Source: Schistocerca nitens
Lineage: Eukaryota; Arthropoda; Insecta; Orthoptera; Acrididae
Length of the DNA: 64,000 nt
Direction of reading: 5' to 3'
NCBI RefSeq assembly: GCF_023898315.1
Contig: NC_064619.1
Span: 503,722,594 to 503,786,593 of the forward strand
Shown: one piece after another, positions 53,310 to 64,000 of the stretch
How the letters are laid out: each line of letters begins with the position of its first letter
How positions within the stretch are numbered: position 1 is the stretch's first letter
Made by a program: the position numbers and the translations under genes
Notes under the pieces: generated by a model
Told to the model about the DNA's origin: nothing
Databases searched by the model: none
What the model saw: only the letters and a program-made list of their open reading frames with translations

Positions 53310-54067
53310 CTATTCTACGAGTAGGCAGGATACTACATGTTGAAATAGGTTTCCATGTGCCTCAGCGGACGCGTGTACGCGACGTATCATGTTCAGTTTC
53401 ACACGTTCACATAGGTCAGGCTGCATGGGAACAGTGTCAAAGACAGCCTAAATACGCTGCTCCAGCGTCTCCACATATGGAATAGGTTCAGCATACACGA
53501 TAATTCTGAGGTGGCTACATAACGAGAAATTGTATGGGTTGAGATAAGGTGAATAAGCAGGCAATGCAACTGGACACCCTCGTCCGATGCATCGACCTGC
53601 AAAGTCATGACTGACATGCGTCCGGTCTTTAACGGTGAACATAGCTGGAGCACCATCAGGTAGCAGCCACAAAGGCCTTCGAATCGTCAGTGGCTTTTCT
53701 TCGAACAGGGGACGCAAAGTTATCCTCAGGAGACGCCGATAGTACCGACCTGTTACGCGACTTGGAAGACCGGTCCCAAGATACGGTGGCTAATTATACC
53801 GGCCCAGACATTCCATCTGCACCGATGCTTATGATTGGCTGTCACAATACCATGGGGGTTCTGCATTCTATCCCACAGACGACTGTTACAGAAGTTGAAG
53901 ATACCACTCCGCGTGAAGGTGGCCTCATCTGTGAGCAGAATGGATGACACGAATCTCGGAATCGTCGTTGCCTGGTGAAGAAACTAGTGACAAAACTGCT
54001 ACTAACCCCTGCATAAGCTGCACGTGACAAGGGTAGTAACAACCTTCATGGAAAATGTCGTCTGGTA
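53310..54067 (-). pseudogene. Transposase C-terminal half (IS630/mariner-like DDE)
   Basis: Reading leftwards: an HEGCYYPCHVQLMQGL block near 54,040 (linker after the HTH), SSILLTDEATFTRSGIFNF (first Asp, about 53,920), NVWAGIISHRILGPVFQ near 53,765, LPDGAPAMFTV (second Asp, about 53,650), IGRGCPVALPAYSPYLNPYN near 53,560 and LCSHLRIIVYAEPI. In the third position LNPLDF is expected but LNPYNF is seen, so the Asp is Asn. The C-terminus extends in frame past one stop to about 53,309. Reading frames change between 53,750 and 53,720. It is non-functional. The N-terminal half lies at 56,289-56,615, beyond the LINE and SINE insertions. Confidence 0.82.
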
Positions 54068-54256
54068 CCGGCCGGTGTGGCTGAGCGGTTCTAGGTGCTT
54101 CAGTCTGGAACCGCGCAACCGCTACGCTCGCAGGTTCGAATCCTGCCTCCGGCATGGATGTGTGTGGTGTCCTAAGGTTAGTTAGGTTTAAGTAGTTCTA
54201 AGTTATAGAGGACTGATGACCTCAAATGTTAAGTCCCATAGTGCTCAGAGCCATTT
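54068..54256 (+). mobile_element. tRNA-derived SINE, head type 1, inside the transposase
   Basis: Starts ccggccggtgtggctgagcg with B-box ggttcgaatcc and ends gtgctcagagccatt. Duplication tgtcgtctggta at 54,056-54,067 and 54,257-54,268. Confidence 0.95.
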
Positions 54257-54282
54257 TGTCGTCTGGTATTTGTTTCCTTTTG

Positions 54283-56288
54283 TTTTAGGGCGCAAAAGCA
54301 ACTAGAGCCATACGCACCCATGTCAGAACCATGAACACAAAGACGAAAACGGACTTAAAAACGACTATACGTTAAGCCCTACCGACGGAAGTAAAAACTA
54401 GGTCCCTAAAATACTCCATAGAGACAACGGAAGTACTGAGCTAAAGATTGAATGTCCTTCGCCATATCGCTACGATAGATAAAAATTAAAACGTGGTCGA
54501 CAGCTCGCGCGTCGTTTGCAAAAACGGACGATAATTCAAGGGGGTAAACATAAATGAGAATGTAAGTGGTTATAAAAGGAGCATTCCGTCGGGAAATGGC
54601 GAAGCGTCATAGGTTCAGGGCAATAAGCACAAAGTGGTGGTAGATCTACACTTAACAAATGGCGATGGGTAAAAAGACATTGCCCAATGTGAAACCTAGC
54701 TAAAATGATCTCCTCGCAGCGAGAGGGAAGAGAGGAGGTCGCCCAAACCGCTGGGAGAGGTTTAATTCCCCGGAGCTCTTTAGCATGAAGGGAAGACCAG
54801 TGTTGATGTCAAAGTGACACCACCTGCTGACAGGCTACAACACAGGGAACACTGGAGAGAATGGAAGGACTAGCGATCCGAGGTACGAGGACTGCAGCCT
54901 TGGCAGTAGCGTCAGCGGCCTCGTTTCTCGTCAGACCGACGTGAAAAGGGATCTACGTAAACACCACAGTGGCTACATCAAGAATAAGCAAGTGTAACCT
55001 TTCCTGGACCCATTTCACTCAGAGATGGACGGTGTACAGCACACAGAGGCCTCTCAAGGGCACTTGGTGATTCGGAGCAGATGACAGAATTGAAAAGCTT
55101 GTGTCACCGGATGTATTGCGTGGCCTGATACAAGGCGAAGAGCTTCGCTACAAATACTGAGCAGTGTTCGGGAAGCCGATACCGAAAATCGTCAGTGCCA
55201 ATGACGAAGGCAGACCCGACAGCACGGTCGGACTCAGAGCCATCAGTGTACACAAAGGTACTATTGCGAGGTTCCGTGCGAAGGTGGAGAAACTCACGGC
55301 GATACAGCGAGTCTGGTGTAGTGTTCTTAGGAAGCGAATGAAGTCCAAGGTGAAAGCGGGCCATCTCACGAAGCCAAGTTGGTGAATGCTTCACATCCAC
55401 TTGGAAAGTGGCAGGTAGCGTGAAGTTAAGCGGCCGGAGCAATAGTCGAAAGGAACTCCGGGAGGTAACAGAAGAGAGGGAGGCGCTGCATACTGGCGAT
55501 CAAACGAGTCATCGAAGAATTAGACATTGGATGGGTGGCCAGGCATGGCAGACAAACGACATGCTTATCTGCTGAGGAGCAAACCACGGCTGTATGACAA
55601 CGGTAGTTCGACAACTTCTGCGCACAGACTCTCAACTGGGCTAGTGTAAAAGGCACCAGTGACCAAACGAATGCCACGATTGTGGATTGTATTGAAACGG
55701 CGTAAGATGGACGGACACGCAGATGCATAAACGAAACACCCACAGTCTAGTTTCGAACGGACAAGGGACCGGTAGAAACGTAGGAAGGTGGTTCGACCTG
55801 CTCCCCATTAAGTACTACTAAGGACGCGTAGGACATTGAGGGACCGCATACAGCGAGCTGCCAGGTAAGACACGTGAGAGGTCCAAGAAATTTTCCTAAC
55901 GAGCATGAGCTCCAGCAGTTTCATAGTTTCAACGAACGGAACAGCAACAGGCCCAAGATGTAAAGATGTGGATGAAACCAACTCCGCCACCAGAAAGACA
56001 TACAGACGGTTTTGTCTGTGGGAAAGCGAAAGCCATTCTCTATGCTCCACGAGTAAAGACGATAGAGACAACGCTGAAGACGCCGCTCAAGGAGACAAGT
56101 CGATGGAGAGCTGCAGTTGATGGGAAAATCGTCAACGTAATGGAAGCCAGAGACTCCCGACGGGAGGCAGACGATTATAGGGTTACTAGCGATAGCGGAG
56201 GACGCTCAGGACGGAACTATGAGGCACACTGTTTTCCTGGATGAAAGTGTCCGACAAGGCAGAACCAACAAGCACCTTGAAGACCTGT
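54283..56288 (-). pseudogene. LINE remnant with reverse transcriptase YVDD and RNase H (I/R1-like)
   Basis: Leftward reading shows the RT palm near 56,125-56,145 as FHYVDDF, then ISWTSHVSYLAARCMRSLNV and LNVLRVLSS (55,808-55,900), then LDCGCFVYASACPS- and TGAFYTSPVESLCAE-like sequence in a shifted frame (55,560-55,740). An RNase H at about 55,104-55,290 has FVYTDGSESDRAVGSAFV (first Asp) and SVFVAKLFALYQATQYI, where the usual Glu of AELxAL is Lys. A 3' UTR of about 800 bp ends near 54,283 at ttttgttttagggcgcaaaa (plus strand), which I recall as this family's 3' end. The element is 5'-truncated at 56,288. It resembles the remnant at 512-1,810. Confidence 0.82.
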
Positions 56289-56615
56289 ACTGGCGGGCCG
56301 ACTGCCTGGTACTGACACGGCGGTCGCCTTCCACGGTACTAATCTTAAGTTTCTCCAAGTCTGGTGTCCGAACATTTCGGGTATGTCCTTCATGATTTCC
56401 TCTTTCCTGAAATGCCCCTGCCTCAGGTAAACGGCGAAACACTGTTGGAAACATTGATTGCTGCGGTTGTTGTCGGCGAGGATAGGTCTCCTGTTGCAAC
56501 CAAGCTGCCTGCCATCCGTTGCCATTTGCCTTTCCGCGAGTAAAACCCACGTCGGCAAACTCTCGATTCGAATTCGGAACCATTCTATACAACGCTGTGT
56601 CATATCCACTACAAG
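56289..56615 (-). pseudogene. Transposase N-terminal half (DUF4817-like HTH)
   Basis: The minus frame (56,206-56,592) reads NREFADVGFTRGKANGNGWQ, QPQQSMFPTVFRRLPEAGAF and GHTRNVRTPDLEKLKIS, then VSTRQSAR. This matches the helix-turn-helix N-terminal region (DUF4817-like; the form FTxxEYADMHxxYGxANGN, HRRLxETGSF, RPRxVRTPxLEExIL is from memory) of insect DNA transposons with the type of DDE core seen at 53.3-54.0 kb. The residues after VSTRQSAR are cut off by the LINE border at 56,288. Right of it lie the 5' UTR and the right TIR. Confidence 0.78.
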
Positions 56616-56734
56616 GTGAAAAAGCAAGGAAAGTGAATCGGACTCATTACCAACTACTGCGGCAGGTGAGGGCGCTAGGGCACGACGTATACGGAACTGT
56701 ATGACCTTCTGGAAACCATGCGTGCCGTAACTGG

Positions 56735-56938
56735 TATGCATGCAGTAACCATGCATACTGTAACTGTGGTACTGCGTGTATTAGACCGCAGTCTCATTAA
56801 GAAAGTATGATTGAATAAATGGTCTGTAGCATTTATGCCATTTAAGTTCCGGACATTAGTTTACTACACCTTTTTTGTTCCGTGTACTCTCATCGATCAA
56901 ACCCTGGAGTTTGTACACGGTGGAAAAAATTATCCTGT
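56735..56938 (-). repeat. Right long terminal inverted repeat of the nested DNA transposon
   Basis: Pairs with 52,145-52,360 in reverse complement. The outer end is ttatcctgt at 56,930-56,938. Confidence 0.72.
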
Positions 56939-57167
56939 ATACTGCCTTCAACGTCTAAATCGCAGTTGTTTCTGCTAGGTCATATTAGAACTGACTGCAT
57001 AATATACTTAGCCATTGATTGCTGAATTAGTTAATGTTAAGTTAATGAATGGATTCAGACATTTACATTTACTAATAGTATTACACTTCTGTATGTTTGT
57101 GTAAATCATATGTTGCCTATGTTAGTTATGGAGAGAGACAGTAATTACAAACTGGTGTATGTTACTA

Positions 57168-57383
57168 GGGTTGGGTTGTGTGGGGAAGGAGACCAGACAG
57201 CGAGGTCATCGGTCTCATCGGATTAGGGAAGGATGGGGAAGGAAGTCGGCCGTGCCCTGTCAGAGGAACCATCCCGGCATTTTCCTGGAGTGATTCAGGG
57301 AAATCACGGAAAAGCTAAATCAGGATGGCCGGACGCGGGATTGAATCGTCGTCCTCCCTAACCACTGCGCCACCTCGCTCGGT
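57168..57383 (-). mobile_element. tRNA-derived SINE, head type 4
   Basis: Same family as 46,290-46,530, with a small deletion in the tRNA part (cgtcctccctaaccactgcg). Duplication gtgtatgttacta at 57,155-57,167 and 57,384-57,396. Confidence 0.95.
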
Positions 57384-57396
57384 GTGTATGTTACTA

Positions 57397-58502
57397 CCTA
57401 TACCTCTTATCACACAAACAGAATTTAAAGTATGTACCACACGTGTTAATATATTTTTGTGACCTGAGATCTAGGTTACTGGTCTTTAATACCCATTGTT
57501 AGTTTATACATTTATATATTTAGAGTAAATTGTCTTATATGCTATGTCACACTCCATAGATGTTATAAGTGTTCACTCATTAGGATAATTTAATATGGAT
57601 TTTGTGTGATAATTGTATATTTCTTGACAATTTCCTTTCGTTTACTTCTCGTTACTGTTACAGAAGCATTTTTATGTTGCTGATAGTGTATAATGCGTAT
57701 AAAACGGTTGTGTTACTAAAGCAAAAAATTGAGTGTAGTGCTTTCTTAAACAATACCAGAGTCTCAATGCATTATGTAACGACGCTGTCCATAAAAGTTT
57801 ACATAGAAAGTTATTAATTACTTTTTTAATAGCAAATTATAATTGTATATTTTGATAATGAGGACTTGCTATTAGATACCACTAATATTACGCTAAGGAT
57901 TGCTTGGGTACCGATGCAGATCGATGTTTTGGATGCCATTTTAGTTGTTTTCTATAACTGCTGCTACCCAACGATGTGACAATAGGGTAGTTAGTCTCTG
58001 TTGTTAGATATTCCTTTGCTTCGGCCATTCGTTCATTACACAACCTTTAGTGTAACACTGACAATATACACTTGTTTGTTATCGTCTGTTCATGACACTC
58101 TCTGCATGTATGAATTGCACTGAAGTCAGTTTTACTGTATGTATGCACTTCATCATGAATTAAATTTATCTACAAGTATGATCACGTCCTGTCTGATGTT
58201 CACGTAGCTTTGATTTTTCACTATAAAGCTTTGTAAGTACTGCAGCTAATTCTCTCTGCGTACATGCATTATTTATATTTTTATTTGACTGTGTATACTA
58301 CATACTCGTACATATTTCGCTTTACGTTACTTCTAGCCCTCAAGTAATGATACGTGTAATAAGGAATAAACTTGCACAGCTGAAGGCTCAACGTGCATTA
58401 CATGCAATTAAAGCAGCTTAGTGCATCTTGAGATAGATTTATCTTAAAGCAGACCGGCGTAACAGCCCGTAGACTTTGATAAGTAATATACTAGATAAAT
58501 AA
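57397..58502. other. Unassigned AT-rich sequence
   Basis: No coding frame above about 70 codons and no repeat recognised. Confidence 0.4.
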
Positions 58503-59240
58503 TGTAACCCCCCAAAAAAATAAAAGAAAATATTTAAATGAGAATAGACATCGTGCTACGTGTAATCTCCCCGCCGAAATTATTTTTAAATGATATGAAT
58601 TGAACGAAAATGCAAATAGACCCAAATGTTAGCTTCCCACAGTAATAAAACTCAATGATAATAAAAATGTGCAAAAAATGTAAGTCCCCACAAAATTAAC
58701 GTTTAGATCAACCTGATAAATTTTATAAGGGCAGCTGCGCTGACCTTAGGCCCTGTGCAATAATTAATCTGAGAAATTGATTCTGGGAGGAAAAGCATAG
58801 GAAATATTGTTTCAATCGTAATGATTCTTTTCTTAAAAACGATTGCTTTGAAAACAAAATTACTATTGTGGCATTTCTTGAAGAAATTAATTACAATTAA
58901 CATACATTACATTATCAGATGTGCGCAATGCTGCTTCATTACCTTATTTAACAATATACCTCGTCCCGAACCTTGACCAGAGACCCATTTCGACGCCGGC
59001 CGACTCCTCACACACAACTACCGACTGAGTACAACTCGCAACTGTTCCTGCCGACTCGCTACACGCAACTTCTTACTCGCAACTACGTCCAACTCGGAAC
59101 TGAACTCTCGCGCTGTCAAGTGCAGACTAGCAACGATAAACAACTCTCTGGTCAAGATTCTGTCATGCCTCGCCATCGCTGCTACTGAATACATACATGT
59201 TTCATAACCCTCCACTGAGGGGGCAAAAATGTGGCAGCGA
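58503..59240. repeat. LTR-like segment with repeated TGTAA-C-rich motifs
   Basis: Four related motifs occur at 58,503 (tgtaacccccc), 58,561 (tgtaatctccccgcc), 58,627 (tgttagcttcccac) and 58,679 (tgtaagtccccac). The segment starts with TG and could end with the CA of gagggggca near 59,225, giving an LTR-sized unit of about 720 bp. On the plus strand it is followed by tggcagcgatggtgag, which resembles a tRNA-Leu primer-binding site. A near-matching inverted string (ctcgccatcgctgcta) lies about 60 bp upstream. The gypsy pol to the right runs on the minus strand, so the orientation of this LTR relative to pol is unresolved. Confidence 0.35.
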
Positions 59241-62185
59241 TGGTGAGTCATTTGGACTTGCCATGAGCAAGAAATTTTTTTATAATTAATTAACTTTACA
59301 ATTACAGCATATATACAGATATAGAACATGAAGTAAATGTGGTGCACATGCACCGAGTACAAAACATATTAGGCAATAACAAAATGTGAGTACAAAACAT
59401 ATTAACAAATGACATAAGTGCACACGCACTGAAAAACTCTTTAGCATTTTCACATCAAGTAAACATAATGGCAAAAAATCATGTTGACAAGTGACATAAG
59501 TGCACATGCACTGTAGTTCAAAACATATCAGCAAATCAAAATGTACATACAATGAGTAGTAATCATATTAGAAAATGACAAACGTGCACTCGACTGTAGT
59601 TCAGAATATATCGAAAAAAATGTATAGGCCATGAATACAAATCATGTTAGCAAAAATGATTTTCACTATGTTACAAGAATTAGGATAGGAAAATAAGGAT
59701 TTCATCATGGTTGTAGCACTTTAGGTTGCACGCAGCTGCACTGAAAGTCCATATCTTTCCACAGAAGTACAACACCAAGTCAGACAATCTGAAGTTCTTT
59801 TCCCAGAAGTCTTTATCAGCGTACCCAAGACACTGAAATGTCGTAGTAATATTCCATGTTATCATTTTGGCAGTACATCAGGTACACCAAACAGTGGGAT
59901 CATAATAACGTCTCCATCGCTCACGGTGGTGGACAGCATGTCGTGTCAACACCACGCTCTTACAAGGCACACCAACGTAGAATTAGTGCAAAAACCAAAT
60001 ATAGTGCTCCATGATCAAGAGGATATACAGGACAAATGGATATTGCAGTAATTCAGGGTAGTTAGGTCAGAAAGTGAAGGACATTAAGTCTCATACTAGT
60101 CTTCATTGGGAATTACATTAGTAGTTTGCGGCATTCATAGCCCAGTTATTGAACATTTCTGTACCATGTATGTAGTATTACAGAATAATGTTCATTAATT
60201 GATTTACAGACAACATTGTCATTGGTCATTTCAATACCGTAATCAGTAGCGTTAATTTCCCAGTTACAAAGCATAATCAGTAGCATTCATTTCCTTGTTA
60301 CAAAGCATAATTAGTAGCATTCATTTCCTAGTTACAAAGCATTCTTAATTAATTATTGGTCATTTAAATACAGTAATCATCTCAATACAGTAATCAGTAG
60401 CATTCTTTTCCCTGTTACAAAGCATAATCAGTAGCATTCATATCCTTGTTACAAAGCATAATTAGTAGCATTCATTTCCTTGTTACAAAGCATTATTAAT
60501 CATTGGTCATTTAAATAGAGTAATCATCTCAATACAGTGATCAGTAGCATTCTTTTCCCAGTTACAAAGCATTATTAATTAATCATTGGTCATCCCAGTA
60601 CAGTAATCAGTTGCATTTATTATTAAAGTGACATACTATTCAGAGCTAATCAGTATTACTCAGAACTCTCTTAAACTGGTATCATTATTTGGGACTGGTT
60701 ATACATTTTTTTTGTTAGCAATGCATTGCTTTGGGTAATTATAGGGGAAAGCAAGAAGAGAAAAAAAAATTTGCTTCTCAGTTGTTCCTGTACATGAAAA
60801 TGTGTAACGTCATTCGTCATGAGTCAGCTGTAGCAAGGTTATGAAACAAATAGAGTATATGTAATCACATTCATAAATGACATAGATTTAATGAACAACT
60901 GCTTATAGCACATTTTATGCTGAAAAGTAGTGAACTTCGAATTAACAGGTAGTGAAATGTGTATAAAGATGTGTTCCATAGCTGTCCTTTCCAAAACCTT
61001 CAGTCATTATACCATGCAATATAACACCTGCTGTCAAAGCGAACTGCAACAAATACTTAAATAACTACATAGCATGAATACATAACTTCCACATTATCCT
61101 CATCTGTAAAGAAAAACTTCATTATCCATCACTTAATTATCTATATTATCATAACTCCATTATTATCATCACCTGTAAAGAAAAACTTCATTATCCATAG
61201 TAGCATATTCTTCATCATTATTCATCATCATTCATTATTATCTGCAAAAAATCACTTCATTACTCATTACACAACTATTCCTTATCTCTAGCATATTCCA
61301 TCACTAAAACTAAGATGTGTAGTTCTGTCTGACAGCCCGCATCAATCGCCTTGTATTCTGAAAGAAAAAATTAGTTAAGACTGCTATTCTACGATGTGTA
61401 TAGTATATTCTTGTTAATGCTTATTAATCCTGATCCATTTACTCTTCCTCACGAGGTTTGCATCTTCTTTCGATCATTCCGAAGGTGATATTCCCATTTC
61501 TGTTTAATTTATTTCTTTTACGCATCATTTCTTTCTGAAATTGATGAACAAAGATTAATGTCTTGCATTTACATCATATACTCACTAAATAATGACTGGT
61601 TTATGATAACATAATTAAGCATACAGCATACTATGACAGAAAACGTAATATGAAAAAAAAATAGACAGTGTTCAAATGCAAAAATGTACACAGAATATCA
61701 CAATGCAGCAGCAAAAAATGTAAAACAGTCACGATGTTGAGATATCATAGGGAAAATGTCAAAGTCAACTGGTGTGTGTTATATCTTAATTATTTCACAG
61801 TGCATATAAACAAATTATGAAAACAATCGTACATACATAAAAAAATGATGACAAGAGATGTGACCTTCTTTGAGTTCATCTTGTATGTTGTGTAGTTAGT
61901 AGAGGCGAGAATTAAAGACTTTAATGAAGAGAGAATTTAATAAAATTAGTATGTCACTAGATAAAGTTGCATAATTATTTATAAGATACGTAAGTTTCTC
62001 TGGAAAAAATGTGCACAGTCTGATATGTAACGACAAGAAGAGCGACCTGCTAACCTTACCTTGCCGGGCACTTGTCAAGAAAATATACGATATTCATCAG
62101 TAATTAGTCATGTGAATATAATTGCATAGGTGATCATAAAAATTAGTAAATTGCATCGCATAGTATGTTGAATCATGAAGTGTCT
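59241..62185. repeat. AT-rich non-coding region with subrepeats (retroelement flank)
   Basis: No coding frame on either strand. Degenerate subrepeats of acaaaacatatta, gacataagtgcacacgcact type lie at 59,380-59,600. A nested tandem array lies at 60,240-60,620. A pair of attatcatcacctgtaaagaaaaac-type repeats lies at 61,090-61,200. The position between the integrase stop and the LTR-like segment suggests a retroelement 3' region, but any env-like gene is absent or beyond recognition. Confidence 0.5.
60240..60620. repeat. Nested tandem repeat, about 37-bp monomer in a larger unit
   Basis: The monomer gttacaaagcataatcagta/gcattcatttccttg occurs many times between 60,240 and 60,560. The monomers are grouped with aattattggtcatttaaat and aatcatctcaatacagt spacers, so that the whole group recurs at roughly 165 bp. 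Confidence 0.85.
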
Positions 62186-64000
62186 TCATTCAATAAAGGG
62201 TTTAATATTGGAGACATGGTGGTTGCCTTTACTTTTTCTGGTTCTCAGTGTTTCGACGTGTACAACATTGGGGTGAGGAATGCTGCGAATCCGATATGGA
62301 CCTGCGTATGGAAGTTCAAATTTACTGCACTTACCTTTTATTCTGCTGGATAAATAGTGTGTACGTACTAATATCTTCTGTCCAATGTGAAAGTCACGGC
62401 GTATACAAACCTGTTTTTGCTGTCTTCTCCGGCGCTCTGCGGCACGTTTGATGTTGTTCAGCGCAATGTTAGTTATTTCATGGTGTCGTAGTCGACGAGA
62501 TGTAGGAAAGTTTACTAATTATGTAATTTTGTTAGGTGGTTCAACATTTTTCAGTATAACAGACGGAGATAGCATAGTGGATTCATTTGGAATGGAATTA
62601 ATTACATCTTGGAAAGAGAATATGTGTGTGTCCCAATCAATATGTCTTTTGTGGCAGTATATTCTACACAGTTTACCAATTTCTTTCATTAATCGTTCAT
62701 AAGGGTTCGAAGAAGCATGGTACCTGTATATATAGATCGGAGAAATGTTTCTAGCTCGTAACATACGTGTCCATATAGCAGATCGAAATTGTGATTACTT
62801 TCATCACATGCCCTACATGAAATAAAAAATGTTTCACAAATGCTTTCGAAACAGTTTTAGCAGTAGCAAAAACCTCTATTAGTTCTGGGAATCTGACCAA
62901 AAATGTCTACAGCGGCCATATGTCTTAATTTAACAGGTACAATGGGATATAATGGAGGAATATGTGAAGTTGTGCCTGACTTAGCTTTCTGGCAGATTTT
63001 ACATGACGCTAAAACTCGTCGTATACGTTTCTCCATGTTCGTAAAATAACAGTTCTGTCTCAGTATAAGAAAACATTTTCTAGCTCCGTAATGTGCGCAA
63101 CTTAAATGAGTATACCATATTAATTTGTTAACAAGCTCGTCAGGAATGCATAATAACTATTGTTGCTGTCAGGATGAATTTGCCAAAATCCCGATTTTAA
63201 ATCTAATGTAGAATAAATAGCAGTACCATGAAATTTTTGTAGAAGTTCTTCTAGTGTCTGTGGTGGATCTGTTTCATTAATAATAATGTCATTGATGTGA
63301 CGTGAATCAAGTACGAGGCGAAGTGAGCCACTTTTTTCTTAACAATATGTAGCGGGTTTATGTACGGACTAACTGCCGGTTCAATGATACCTTGGTCAAG
63401 CATAGCTTGCAACTGTTTTTTAACTTGTTCTCTGTGAATATATGGAATGGGATAATGCTTTGCTTTAAATGTGTCGTGCTGTTTGACTTGAAATTCATAC
63501 ATAAAACCGGACATAGTACCAGGAATGTTGTCAAAAACTGGAGCTTGCTGTAAAAGAATTTTGTGTAGTTGCGTCCGTTCGTCGTCTGTATTTGCACAGC
63601 TTTGTTTAACTTTATCAGAAATCATCTGCATTACGTCGTAGTCAGCTTCGTCTGGAGTATTATAGTTATGTACGTACGTATCTGTGAACAATGTGGAATT
63701 GCAGTCTATGCTACGTGATACGGAAATGACCTCTGTGCAATTAATTGTTTGTTCTTCCACAGATATTGAATGCTGAAATTCTAAAGCCAATTGTACATTT
63801 TCATCCTTCAACATTAAATAGGAGTTTTGAAAGTCAATAATGGCATCGTGTTGTACCAGAAAATTCGTACCTAAAATAATGTCTGTCGTCAATAACGGAA
63901 TAATCCAAAAATTTGAGTGAGATGTGTGACCTGCAATGCAAAATGATAAATGTGTCTGTAATTGAACGTCTACTCCTTTACTCGATACTGCTCGTTTTAC
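62186..64000 (-). pseudogene. Ty3/gypsy pol remnant: protease, start of RT, then integrase (internal deletion)
   Basis: The frame is open at the right window edge. The aspartic-protease end reads TTDIILGTNFLVQHDAIIDF (about 63,835-63,892). The linker and RT start follow: KAKHYPIPYIHREQVKKQLQ, MLDQGIIEPAVSPYINPL, IVKKK. A one-base loss in the A run near 63,336 shifts the frame; RT continues as LRLVLDSRHINDIIINE and STLDLKSGFWQIHPDSNN. At about 63,150 it jumps directly into integrase. The zinc finger is THLSCAHYG with CKICQKAKS (63,000-63,100), then MAAVDIFGQIPRTNRGF (first core Asp), AKTVSKAFVKHF, and a C-terminal HPNVVHVETLRTRKSKGNHH with stop at 62,186. The RT palm, RNase H and part of the integrase core are missing. 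Inactive. Confidence 0.88.

Larger units (their letters stand above)
52145..56938 (-). mobile_element. Long-TIR DNA transposon with three nested insertions
   Basis: The left end acagggtgattttttttcca and the reverse-complemented right end acaggataattttttccacc continue as related sequence for about 200 bp (both include caccgtg, acaaact, atcatttattc- and ccacagttacagtatg-like words). Between them, on the minus strand, lie the two halves of one transposase (56,289-56,615 and 53,310-54,067). The halves are separated by an RNase H LINE (54,283-56,288) and a SINE (54,068-54,256). A foldback element (52,596-53,153) lies between the left TIR and the transposase 3' end. I infer that all four belong to one nested structure. 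Confidence 0.7.

Noticed and set aside
60240..60620. CRISPR-like array
   Set aside because: The repeats are tandem and degenerate without unique spacers, and the genome is eukaryotic.
59241..62185. Envelope-like gene between the integrase and the LTR-like segment
   Set aside because: No frame on either strand has a signal peptide, membrane segment or sufficient length. The region is AT-rich with subrepeats.

Overview
The window reads as non-coding, transposon-saturated DNA from a large insect genome. The tRNA-derived SINEs, the RTE, Tc1-like and Ty3/gypsy families and the long AT-rich spacers resemble repeats I recall from Schistocerca locusts (Orthoptera). The organism call is inference from remembered families, not a database result. 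I found no convincing multi-exon host gene. Nearly every long reading frame belongs to a mobile element, and almost all are broken.

Layout. 0.5-1.8 kb: 3' half of a LINE with RNase H. 2.6-3.25 kb: a GC/CpG-rich island with a TATA-like box upstream, the best host regulatory candidate. 3.3-5.2 kb: SINE-like repeats, microsatellites and a perfect hairpin on a tRNA-like SINE head. 5.7-9.4 kb: three DNA transposons in a row (pogo-like remnant, Tc1-like, nearly intact mariner). 11.6-12.4 kb: an alternating 174/130-bp tandem array. 13.05-13.6 kb: an unrecognised coding candidate. 14.5-19.0 kb: a Tc1-like element, a deleted mariner and a DUF7869-like remnant. 22.0-26.5 kb: SINEs, a mariner deletion derivative, a CR1/jockey-type LINE inside long inverted repeats, and a Penelope-like element. 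27.2-30.2 kb: a DDE transposase pseudogene followed by a Tc1-like element with an uninterrupted transposase. 30.5-39.1 kb: two full-length copies of one RTE retrotransposon in opposite orientation, each with a target-site duplication. 43.8-45.2 kb: a second, frameshifted copy of the intact Tc1-like element. 52.1-56.9 kb: a nested assembly in which a long-TIR DNA transposon carries a foldback element, a SINE and an RNase H LINE. 58.5-64.0 kb: a Ty3/gypsy element with an internal deletion, an LTR-like flank and AT-rich subrepeats.

How the parts relate. The transposases and reverse transcriptases here are autonomous-type genes in decay. The SINEs carry tRNA-like pol III heads and depend on LINE machinery. 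At least three different tRNA-like heads are joined to one related tail. Target-site duplications allow insertion order to be worked out at several places (SINE into LINE, SINE into RTE, RTE into an older repeat). The single intact enzyme-coding frame is the Tc1-like transposase at 28,911-29,933 (minus strand). I did not find a new gene system. The most unusual items are the nested 52-57 kb element, the 304-bp higher-order array, the inverted-repeat composite at 22.5-25.1 kb and the unrecognised frame at 13 kb.
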